Source of the DNA: Verrucomicrobiota bacterium
Lineage (GTDB): Bacteria > Verrucomicrobiota > Verrucomicrobiia > Opitutales > Seribacteraceae
Direction of reading: 5' to 3'
DNA: 6,231 nt
NCBI GenBank assembly: GCA_030830145.1
Contig: JAURNO010000184.1
Span: 1 to 6,231 of the forward strand
Below are positions 1 to 5,435 of this stretch, piece by piece (position 1 is the stretch's first letter; each line of letters starts with the position of its first letter). The position numbers and the translations under genes are program-made. The notes below the pieces were generated by a model. That model searched no databases, was not told the origin of the DNA, and saw nothing but the letters and a program-made list of their open reading frames with translations.

Positions 1-416
1 CTCATGCCGTGACTGAGGGAGTCCGGTCCTTCGACTGATTTTTCCAACAGATCTACCTCAGAGAGGACTTTTTCGGCTTCTTCGGAAGCAGTTTCTGGGG
101 AAAGTCCCTGCAACTTTGCAAAAAACTCAAACTGTTTTCTAATGCTGACTCCTTTTCTGAGTGGAGCATCTTGGGGCAGGATTGAGACGCGCCCCTGCAA
201 TTGGGGAGACAGTGGGGAATGTCCCAAGACCCGCACGGAGCCAATACCTGGCTTTAGAAAACCAGAGAGAATGGAGAATAGAGTAGTTTTACCAGCCCCA
301 TTCGGACCGACCAATCCGATAATCTGATTGGTCGGTAGCTCCAAGTTTACGCCCTCCAGAGCAACTGTCGCCCCGAACGCCTTCCCTAGGTTTTGGGTCT
401 CAACCACAGGAGTCAC
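1..416 (-). CDS. ABC transporter ATP-binding protein, partial (C-terminus beyond left edge)
   Basis: Nucleotide-binding subunit of an ABC transporter, presumably working at the inner face of the cytoplasmic membrane with the permease encoded just upstream. The first 138 codons are visible. Walker A is GPNGAGKT at residues 37-44, the Q-loop glutamine is Q82 in LPQD, and the ABC signature begins LSHGM at 134-138, where the window ends; Walker B and the H-loop lie outside. The LSHGM form is common in ATPases paired with ABC-2 type permeases. The start is GTG at 416-414, overlapping the permease stop as GTGA, with an AAGGGA ribosome-binding site six bases upstream. This is the last gene visible of a three-gene minus-strand operon. 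Family assignment is certain; substrate is unknown. Confidence 0.95.
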   Translation of the reverse strand, partial: MTPVVETQNLGKAFGATVALEGVNLELPTNQIIGLVGPNGAGKTTLFSILSGFLKPGIGSVRVLGHSPLSPQLQGRVSILPQDAPLRKGVSIRKQFEFFAKLQGLSPETASEEAEKVLSEVDLLEKSVEGPDSLSHGM

Positions 417-1255
417 GGGAATTCCCTTCTTTTGAAAATGGAGCGCCCGACCCATAGGAACAAGGATGCGTAAACGAGTGGAACGAGCAGGTTACTGACG
501 CTAACATGATCAAGCAGCACCGAATGAGTGAAGTTCCCAGGAAAATATTCCCTTAATTCTTTGATTCCTTCTACCTTCTTCCATCTTAATTCGATGACGT
601 TGAAAACTTTGGGAAGAAGGAAAGCCAAGCTCATGGAGCAAAGCATTGAGGTCGCGACGGAACCGCTCCAAGCCGAAATCATTGAACATAGGCAAACGAA
701 AGGAAGGCAAAACCAAAACACCCAGAAGCAGGTGTTGATCACAAACAACACTGAATCAATTGAGGTTGTTTGGTTTAGGTAGCAATCGACACCCCAAGCC
801 GTGATTCCAGTCAGAGTAATTGCGATCAAGCCTACCGTTAGGGAAGCAAGCAACCTACCCAGAAAAATTTCCGTTCTGCCACATCTCGTAATCAAGTACC
901 TGAAGTAGCGGTTGCCAATCTCTGAAGCCGTTTGATCGCTCGTCATGATAATAACGAAATAATGAGTAGTCAGGAGCGACAGGATACCAAAAGAGATAAA
1001 AAATACCCCATTCTTTTGGAACTCTACCCATTGTGTTGGATCAATATCCAAAACCCACATTAAAAAACCAAGAAAAAGGCCGCTTTTCTCGGAGTTGTCT
1101 GTTTTTATGAATTCGTCCAGTTCAATCAAACCCTTGAAGGCAAAGCCCCATAAAAGGCAGAAAAAAACAAAAGTCACGGAGACCGCTATTTTACGGGGTG
1201 TAAAAGCTAGCTCATTGAGAAAAACGGTTCTAATCTGACAAAAGCTTTTGTCCAT
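413..1255 (-). CDS. ABC-2 type transporter permease
   Basis: Predicted integral membrane subunit of an ABC transporter, 280 residues. Hydrophobic segments lie at about 23-41, 82-103, 134-154, 168-190, 197-214 and 255-275, consistent with the six-helix ABC-2 layout. Residues 106-133 (TSDQTASEIGNRYFRYLITR and the following CGRTEIFLGR) match the cytosolic stretch typical of ABC-2 permeases, where an (A)SEI...LL(T/S)R...RTEI(L/F)LGK-like pattern precedes the third helix and contacts the ATPase. The ATG follows the upstream gene's stop with no gap (TAAATG) and has no strong ribosome-binding site, so translation probably depends on coupling. Its stop overlaps the ATPase start by four bases. A single permease with one ATPase implies a homodimer, or further subunits outside the window. 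Substrate cannot be read from sequence. Confidence 0.85.
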   Translation of the reverse strand: MDKSFCQIRTVFLNELAFTPRKIAVSVTFVFFCLLWGFAFKGLIELDEFIKTDNSEKSGLFLGFLMWVLDIDPTQWVEFQKNGVFFISFGILSLLTTHYFVIIMTSDQTASEIGNRYFRYLITRCGRTEIFLGRLLASLTVGLIAITLTGITAWGVDCYLNQTTSIDSVLFVINTCFWVFWFCLPFVCLCSMISAWSGSVATSMLCSMSLAFLLPKVFNVIELRWKKVEGIKELREYFPGNFTHSVLLDHVSVSNLLVPLVYASLFLWVGRSIFKRREFP

Positions 1256-1873
1256 TTACGATCTCGAAAGAGGGTGAGGAAACGAACTCACCGCGATAAT
1301 GGCGAAAATACCTGCCAAAACTCCGGGAAGCTTGAAAAGAAGAGCCGCGCTGGACAAAATGTCATTGGCTTCTTGTTCAGGTAAAATGAAATATACAAGC
1401 AAAACGCCCATAATCTCCGCTACAATCGACAAGATACCGGTAATCATAACAAAATTTGCCTTCTTGGCGTTGAACGCGCAAATGGCCGCTCCAATCATGA
1501 CTCCCGCAAGAATCATGATGGCAAAACCATAAAGAGCCATCCCGGCTCCGGAGGTTTTTAATTCTTCGATGGTTTCTTGATCGGTAGGGTCAAACTCTTC
1601 GAATTCATCGTAATCGGAAGTTCCCTCTCCCCAACCGGCGTCATTTGATTCGGGTCGGATTTCTTTTGGGTTCGTACTTTCTGTTTCGCTGCCATTCAAC
1701 TCCACTTCAATCGGATCTTCATTGTCACTCCACTGGTTCTCCTGATGAAGTCGGTCTTGGTCCAACACCTCGCCGACACACCCTGCACAAGCACCTGCAC
1801 CAGCCCAGGTGCAACCTCCAATAACATTTAAAATCGCCGCTACGATCAATAGAACTCCCGCTGCGATTTTCAT
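1256..1873 (-). CDS. Uncharacterised membrane protein with long acidic loop and possible lipobox
   Basis: Not recognised as a named family. The 205-residue protein has a hydrophobic N-terminus (3-20), a strongly acidic soluble stretch (about 36-105; I count 24 Asp/Glu against 3 Lys/Arg), then three hydrophobic helices at about 109-133, 140-163 and 175-196. The N-terminus reads as either a first membrane helix or a lipoprotein signal, because VIGG-C21 fits the lipobox pattern; two further cysteines follow at 29 and 32. If the loop is outside the membrane, its acidity would suit binding of cations or a basic ligand, but this is inference. It is the first gene of the operon and directly abuts the permease, so it is probably an accessory or immunity-like partner of the ABC transporter. 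The ATG at 1873-1871 has no visible ribosome-binding site. Confidence 0.8.
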   Translation of the reverse strand: MKIAAGVLLIVAAILNVIGGCTWAGAGACAGCVGEVLDQDRLHQENQWSDNEDPIEVELNGSETESTNPKEIRPESNDAGWGEGTSDYDEFEEFDPTDQETIEELKTSGAGMALYGFAIMILAGVMIGAAICAFNAKKANFVMITGILSIVAEIMGVLLVYFILPEQEANDILSSAALLFKLPGVLAGIFAIIAVSSFPHPLSRS

Positions 1874-1914
1874 GTGAGTGAAACGATTGATCTTAAAAAT
1901 AAAGGCACGATAAA

Positions 1915-1952
1915 ATTATGGCACAGAACATCGCAAGCCATGTCAAATTATA
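1915..1952 (-). promoter_or_regulatory. Candidate promoter region of the ABC operon
   Basis: On the minus strand a perfect TTGACA (1946-1941) lies upstream of the operon. The best -10-like match downstream is CATAAT (1920-1915), but the 20-base spacer is too long; the hexamer at a 17-base spacer, TGCCAT, is poor. A perfect TATAAT also occurs at 1952-1947, but without a recognisable -35. The area is plainly AT-rich and promoter-like, yet the exact start of transcription cannot be fixed. It lies 40-80 bases upstream of the start codon at 1873. Confidence 0.3.
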
Positions 1953-2073
1953 AAAAGCTTATAAAAATAGAGGATAATGTAAAATGAATGGGCGACACAG
2001 CTTTCGTCGGGATGCAGGCAGAGTCTTTTCGGGTCTTTCATCACAACCGGTTTACTTGATAAGAGGGCAGGGG

Positions 2074-2107
2074 ATGACTAAAATGACTAATAGGATGACT
2101 TATGACT
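2074..2107. repeat. Cluster of four ATGACT direct repeats
   Basis: ATGACT occurs at 2074-2079, 2083-2088, 2095-2100 and 2102-2107; the first two extend to ATGACTAA-like units. The starts are 9, 12 and 7 bases apart, so this is not a strict tandem array. It lies between the regulator stop and the ABC operon promoter. It could be a binding-site cluster, slippage product, or chance; nothing in the sequence decides. Confidence 0.55.
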
Positions 2108-2125
2108 GTTTTGATATGGTCGATC

Positions 2126-2710
2126 TTAGCTTTCATCCAGTATTTTAGGTAGTCTCTTGAAGGGAATGATTTTTACACCGTATTGTTCAAAGGCAGGGCT
2201 TTTTCTTCGGTCTGCCGTGTTTAGCTTCGGTAGGCAAACATAACCTTTCGAGGATGAATATTCGTACATGGCGATCATTAAGACTCCCAATGTCTTCGAA
2301 TAGTCGTGAATGAGAGGCAAAGCAAGAAGGGGAAGTCGTTGTTTACCGGTTCGAACAACAAGGTCAGTTTCTTCACTCGATGAAATATAGGATACTTCAA
2401 GACCCTTTTTCAATAGATAGGATCCGACTTCTTGGGCGAAGGATTCTTTCAGTTGCCTAAACTCCATCCTCTTCTTTCTCGTGGATAAGGATGTACTCAC
2501 CTGGTGCTCTTTCTTGAGTTCTTCGGAAGACTTTTCCGGCAAGTCCAGAGCTTTCAGGATTCTCTCAAGAGTTTCGGGTCGCGGAATCGATTTTCCCGAT
2601 AGGGCATCATATAGGGAAGGTCGGCTCAATTGGACTTTCCCGGCAAGTTCCGTGAGGCTTCCCGGGTAAGCTTTTGAATAGGTGCTAAGTGACTTTGAAA
2701 AAGTGCTCAC
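2126..2710 (-). CDS. Cro/C1 (XRE)-type HTH regulator with unassigned C-terminal domain
   Basis: Predicted DNA-binding regulator, 194 residues. Residues about 18-57 form a Cro/C1-type helix-turn-helix: SLTELAGKVQLSRPSLYDAL followed by SGK, then PRPETLERILKALDL, the usual five-helix pattern. A charged linker (60-84) leads to a C-terminal domain (85-194) that I do not recognise with confidence. Its predicted order (helix 88-102, strands around 104-120 and 126-133, helix 137-153, strand 156-161, short helix 171-177, strand 179-184) resembles the PD-(D/E)XK nuclease fold, but the ExK position reads as hydrophobic ALP, so catalysis is unlikely. The start is GTG at 2710-2708; AAGG lies only one base upstream, too close to be ideal, and no ATG occurs before codon 82. 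It lies upstream of the ABC operon on the same strand, which suggests but does not prove regulation. Confidence 0.85.
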   Translation of the reverse strand: MSTFSKSLSTYSKAYPGSLTELAGKVQLSRPSLYDALSGKSIPRPETLERILKALDLPEKSSEELKKEHQVSTSLSTRKKRMEFRQLKESFAQEVGSYLLKKGLEVSYISSSEETDLVVRTGKQRLPLLALPLIHDYSKTLGVLMIAMYEYSSSKGYVCLPKLNTADRRKSPAFEQYGVKIIPFKRLPKILDES

Positions 2711-2738
2711 ACCTTGAAGTTATTAAAAAAATGTAAAG

Positions 2739-2771
2739 TACTGCAAGGCGAAATGGCTTACTTATGCAGTA
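2739..2771. promoter_or_regulatory. Inverted repeat TACTGCA-N19-TGCAGTA, possible regulator operator
   Basis: A perfect 7-bp inverted repeat has arms at 2739-2745 and 2765-2771. It sits 29-61 bases upstream of the regulator's GTG, where an autorepressor would be expected to bind. A TTGACG hexamer on the minus strand (2787-2782) lies just upstream, so the repeat would cover the -10 and initiation zone of that possible promoter; the -10 match itself is poor. Confidence 0.35.
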
Positions 2772-2791
2772 GTGTATTTTCCGTCAAAAAT

Positions 2792-2810
2792 GTAAGTATA
2801 TATGCCTTAC
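2792..2810. promoter_or_regulatory. Palindrome GTAAG-N9-CTTAC, possible operator
   Basis: The arms GTAAG (2792-2796) and CTTAC (2806-2810) flank an AT-rich core, a size and shape typical of a dimeric HTH protein's site. On the minus strand the core contains a -10-like TATACT. Related GTAA-containing motifs recur nearby on both strands, as GGCTTAC at 2755-2761 and ATGTAAGG at 2906-2913. Confidence 0.35.
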
Positions 2811-3225
2811 GAATATGCTTTTGTCTTATAATGTAGGGGTACGTGGCTTAGAGTACGCGACGAATATCTTCTCTCCGCATTTCTTTATCTAGAGAAATAC
2901 CAATTATGTAAGGTAGAATACCAAACAATATAGGTTTTCAAATCATCTCATTCAGATGACTCGTAGTTGGAGGCAAAATTGGTTTGGAGGTCCCCGTAAT
3001 AAACCTCGTGAGCAAAGAAAAGATATCTTTAACATGACTCTTTTCGTGGCAACGAATTGGGTGAAACAGTCTAATAATCCAATAAGGATTCCAAACAAGT
3101 TTCCTGGCATCCTGACCGCTTTGGAACCATCGGTTTTTTATCGTTTGCCGTAATGTTGGAATTCAACGATTTGAATGCCAAAGGAATACGGTTCCGATTG
3201 AGCGATCAAAGAGAGAAAATTTGTG

Positions 3226-3271
3226 CCATTCTCTGTTTTCCGGTCGGTATCTTGGATGGGTAGGAGAATGG
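3226..3271 (-). repeat. Inverted repeat pairing the tRNA 3' CCA end with downstream sequence
   Basis: CCATTCTC on the minus strand begins with the tRNA's encoded CCA (3271-3264). Its reverse complement GAGAATGG follows at 3233-3226, after a 30-base spacer. A T-containing stretch (ATTTTCTCTCTTT) follows on the minus strand. This could be part of a transcript end or processing structure, but the loop is long and the T-run is interrupted. Confidence 0.3.
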
Positions 3272-3345
3272 TGGGAGATACTGGAGTCGAACCAGTGACC
3301 TCATGCGTGTCATGCATGCGCTCTAACCAACTGAGCTAATCCCCC
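3269..3345 (-). tRNA. tRNA-Val (GAC anticodon), CCA encoded
   Basis: A complete cloverleaf can be folded on the minus strand. The acceptor stem is GGGGGAT/ATCTCCC with one G-U pair, followed by discriminator A and an encoded CCA (3271-3269). The D-stem is GCTC/GAGC with a GG-containing loop. The anticodon stem CATGC/GCATG closes the loop ATGACAC, with U33 and anticodon GAC at 3311-3309, which reads GUC and GUU valine codons. The T-stem ACTGG/CCAGT encloses TTCGACT. The variable loop is five bases. All stems are fully paired, so the gene appears functional. It stands alone, with no other tRNA in the window. Confidence 0.96.
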
Positions 3346-3359
3346 GAGTGGATATTCCC

Positions 3360-3388
3360 AAAATGCAAGAATGAGGGCGTCGTGTCAA
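3360..3388 (-). promoter_or_regulatory. Likely promoter of the tRNA-Val gene
   Basis: A perfect -35 TTGACA occurs on the minus strand at 3388-3383. With a 17-base spacer the -10 would be CATTTT at 3365-3360, a weak match. The predicted transcription start then falls a few bases before the tRNA 5' end at 3345, the right distance for a short leader. Confidence 0.5.
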
Positions 3389-3412
3389 TGCAGTTGAGCA
3401 GCTTGCACCCCC

Positions 3413-3456
3413 AACAATATGCATTCTTTACGATATCGTTTTTTTTAAATATTGTT
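3413..3456. repeat. 8-bp inverted repeat in the gmd leader
   Basis: AACAATAT (3413-3420) and ATATTGTT (3449-3456) are perfect reverse complements, with a 28-base spacer holding the palindrome CGATATCG (3431-3438) and a run of eight or more T. The right arm ends eight bases before the gmd start codon. It could be an operator or an mRNA structure affecting gmd translation, or chance in AT-rich DNA. No convincing -35/-10 pair is visible for gmd in 3346-3464. Confidence 0.35.
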
Positions 3457-3464
3457 CATCTCAT

Positions 3465-4481
3465 ATGAAAAAAGCGCTCGTTACCGGAATAACCGGACAA
3501 GATGGTTCTTACTTGGCCGAACTGTTGTTGGAAAAAGGCTACGAGGTCCATGGCATCGTTCGGAGAGCATCGACTTTCAATACCGATCGATTGGCTCATC
3601 TTTACAAGGACCCCTTAGTGGATGACACTAACTTGTATCTTCATTACGGAGATCTCGCTGATGCAGTCCAATTGGTCAAGTTGCTGTATGATTTGCAACC
3701 GGACGAGATTTATAATTTGGGTGCTCAAAGCCATGTTCGGGTATCTTTCGATATTCCTGAATATACGGGCGACGTCACTGGATTGGGGGCCGTGCGGATT
3801 CTTGAGGCGGTTCGCGAGGCCGGTTTGGTTGAAAAGGTTCGATATTATCAGGCTTCTTCTTCGGAAATGTACGGTAAAGTTCAAGAGGTACCCCAAGTTG
3901 AGACCACGCCCTTTTGGCCACGATCGCCCTACGCTTGCGCAAAAGTCTATGCCCATTGGCTGACCGTAAATTATCGGGAATCCTATGGCTTGCATGCAAG
4001 TAGCGGTATTCTTTTCAACCATGAGTCACCTCGAAGGGGGCAGACTTTCGTTACCCGAAAAATCACCCTGGCCGCCGCACGAATAAAGCTTGGACTGCAG
4101 AAAAAGCTTATTCTTGGCAACTTGGATTCAAAGAGAGATTGGGGATACGCCAAAGAATATGTAGAGGCCATGTGGCTCATGCTTCAGCAGGAGAAACCAG
4201 ATGATTTCGTGATAGCAACCAATGAAACTCACACCGTGCGTGAGTTTTTGGAGGAAACCTTTTCCTGTCTTGATTTGGATTGGAAAGAATATGTCGGGTT
4301 CGATAAGAAGTACGAACGCCCTGCCGAAGTGGATCTTTTGATCGGCAACGCATCCAAGGCTAAGGAAAAATTGAATTGGGAACCCAAAGTCACTTTCAAG
4401 GAATTGGTCTCCATCATGGTCGAGTCAGACATGAAATTGGCCGAACGGGAAAGGGCTTTGGCAGACGTCGATCTTGCGTGA
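3465..4481 (+). CDS. gmd: GDP-mannose 4,6-dehydratase
   Basis: Cytoplasmic enzyme converting GDP-D-mannose to GDP-4-keto-6-deoxy-D-mannose, the first step to GDP-L-fucose and related deoxysugars. The 338-residue protein is a full-length short-chain dehydrogenase/reductase of extended type. It has the nucleotide-binding motif TGITGQDG at 7-14, NLGAQSHV at 84-91, SSSEMYG at 131-137 and YACAK at 156-160. S132, E134, Y156 and K160 occupy the family's catalytic positions. [16 protein letters not shown] at 185-200 and [14 protein letters not shown] are diagnostic of Gmd rather than other sugar dehydratases. The start is fixed because the Rossmann strand begins at residue 3 and no upstream in-frame start exists; there is no Shine-Dalgarno sequence. 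The stop overlaps the fcl start by one base, so both are one operon. Confidence 0.97.
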   Translation: MKKALVTGITGQDGSYLAELLLEKGYEVHGIVRRASTFNTDRLAHLYKDPLVDDTNLYLHYGDLADAVQLVKLLYDLQPDEIYNLGAQSHVRVSFDIPEYTGDVTGLGAVRILEAVREAGLVEKVRYYQASSSEMYGKVQEVPQVETTPFWPRSPYACAKVYAHWLTVNYRESYGLHASSGILFNHESPRRGQTFVTRKITLAAARIKLGLQKKLILGNLDSKRDWGYAKEYVEAMWLMLQQEKPDDFVIATNETHTVREFLEETFSCLDLDWKEYVGFDKKYERPAEVDLLIGNASKAKEKLNWEPKVTFKELVSIMVESDMKLAERERALADVDLA

Positions 4482-5422
4482 TGTCACGGATTTTCGTTAG
4501 TGGTCATGGTGGAATGGTCGGTTCGGCCATTCTGCGGGCCTTGTCATCGTCGGCAAAAGATTGGGAGATTATTACGAAAACCAGGGCCGATCTCGATCTT
4601 TGCGATCAGGGTGCAGTGGAAGATTTCATTCGTAACGACAGGCCTGAGTTCCTAATCAATGCGGCCGGAAAGGTCGGTGGGATTCATGCCAACAGCACCT
4701 ATCCTGCCGAGTTTATTCGTGAAAATCTTCTAATCAATGCCAACTTGATTCATTCTGCATGGCAGTATGGCGTCAGGCGATTTCTTAATTTGGGCAGTTC
4801 CTGTATCTACCCCAGGGATGCACACCAACCTTTGAGAGAGGAATGCTTGCTTAGTGGTCCCCTTGAACCGACCAATTCAGCTTATGCACTCGCTAAAATC
4901 GCTGGCCTCGAAATGTGTCGTCATTACAGGGAGCAATACGGAGTTCTTTTTCACTCGGCCATGCCGACCAATCTTTATGGCCCGGGTGACAATTATCACC
5001 CCGACAATTCGCATGTTCTCCCTGCCTTGATCCGTCGTTTTCATGAGGCCAACGAAAAGAATCTAAACGAAGTTTGCATTTGGGGAACCGGCAAGCCGAG
5101 ACGCGAATTGCTCCATGCCGATGATTTGGCGCAAGGTTTGTTGCATTTGCTGGAATTAGAAGATCCGCCCGATTGGGTGAACTTGGGTTCAGGGAAAGAT
5201 CAAACTATTTTGGAACTGGCAAACATGGTCAAGGAAGTGGTTGGCTTCAGTGGTGAGATCACGCATGATTTGAGCAAACCCGACGGTACGCCCATCAAAA
5301 GTTTGGACGTGAGTGTCATGGCCTCTTTGGGATGGAAAGCCGAGATTCCCATTCGGGATGGCATTAAGAGGACCTACGCTGATTTCAGACAGCGACTCAA
5401 AGAAGGTTCTCTGAGGATTTAG
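4481..5422 (+). CDS. fcl: GDP-L-fucose synthase (GDP-4-keto-6-deoxymannose epimerase/reductase)
   Basis: Catalyses 3,5-epimerisation and NADPH-dependent 4-reduction of the Gmd product, giving GDP-L-fucose. The 313-residue protein has the Rossmann motif GHGGMVG at 8-14, AAGKVGGIHAN at 61-71, SSCIYP at 106-111, and YALAK at 135-139. S106, C108, Y135, K139 and H178 match the catalytic residues of the family (E. coli numbering is one higher). MPTNLYGPGDNYHP at 161-174 and GTGKPRRELLHADD follow as expected. The open frame extends upstream to 4376, but the start is placed at the ATG in TGATG at 4481, because it puts the first Rossmann strand at residue 3 and couples translation to gmd. The upstream extension would overlap gmd by 106 bases. 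All catalytic residues are present. Confidence 0.96.
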   Translation: MSRIFVSGHGGMVGSAILRALSSSAKDWEIITKTRADLDLCDQGAVEDFIRNDRPEFLINAAGKVGGIHANSTYPAEFIRENLLINANLIHSAWQYGVRRFLNLGSSCIYPRDAHQPLREECLLSGPLEPTNSAYALAKIAGLEMCRHYREQYGVLFHSAMPTNLYGPGDNYHPDNSHVLPALIRRFHEANEKNLNEVCIWGTGKPRRELLHADDLAQGLLHLLELEDPPDWVNLGSGKDQTILELANMVKEVVGFSGEITHDLSKPDGTPIKSLDVSVMASLGWKAEIPIRDGIKRTYADFRQRLKEGSLRI

Positions 5423-5435
5423 AAAAAGAAGACTT

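Larger units (their letters stand above)
1874..2125. other. Intergenic region between regulator and ABC operon
   Basis: This 252-bp gap separates the stop codon of the HTH regulator from the first gene of the ABC operon on the same strand. It holds the candidate operon promoter, a cluster of four ATGACT repeats at 2074-2107, a weak 4-bp CGAC/GTCG inverted repeat at 1993-2009, and a plus-strand 54-codon open frame (1984-2148). No clear intrinsic terminator follows the regulator, so read-through from the regulator into the operon is possible. Confidence 0.6.
2711..3268. other. 558-bp region without a convincing gene
   Basis: The regulator-proximal half (2711-2915) is AT-rich and carries the two inverted repeats and four ATGTA(R)nGTA motifs at 2731, 2790, 2831 and 2906. 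A perfect TATAAT lies on the plus strand at 2827-2832 but lacks a good -35 box. A small TCATCT/AGATGA hairpin lies at 2943-2959. The distal half (2956-3268) holds a plus-strand 65-codon open frame (2956-3153) and an opposing 74-codon open stretch without a start codon. Neither resembles a known protein or has a ribosome-binding site. The area may be decayed sequence or hold an untranslated RNA, but neither can be shown. Confidence 0.5.

Noticed and set aside
2956..3153. Plus-strand 65-codon open frame downstream of a TATAAT box
   Set aside because: There is no ribosome-binding site, the start codon lies in a small hairpin, the product resembles nothing I know, and the same stretch is equally open on the other strand.
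2938..3165. Minus-strand open stretch of 74 codons
   Set aside because: It has no ATG or GTG near its beginning and no recognisable protein similarity.
3269..3345. tRNA as an integration site with a flanking mobile element
   Set aside because: No integrase gene and no direct repeat of the tRNA 3' end is visible in the window.
3431..3446. CGATATCG followed by a T-run as a terminator
   Set aside because: The palindrome can form only two base pairs around a four-base loop, and no plus-strand gene lies upstream to terminate.
4376..4480. Longer N-terminus for fcl starting at 4376
   Set aside because: It would overlap gmd by 106 bases and add 35 residues before the Rossmann motif; the ATG in TGATG at 4481 gives the normal family length.
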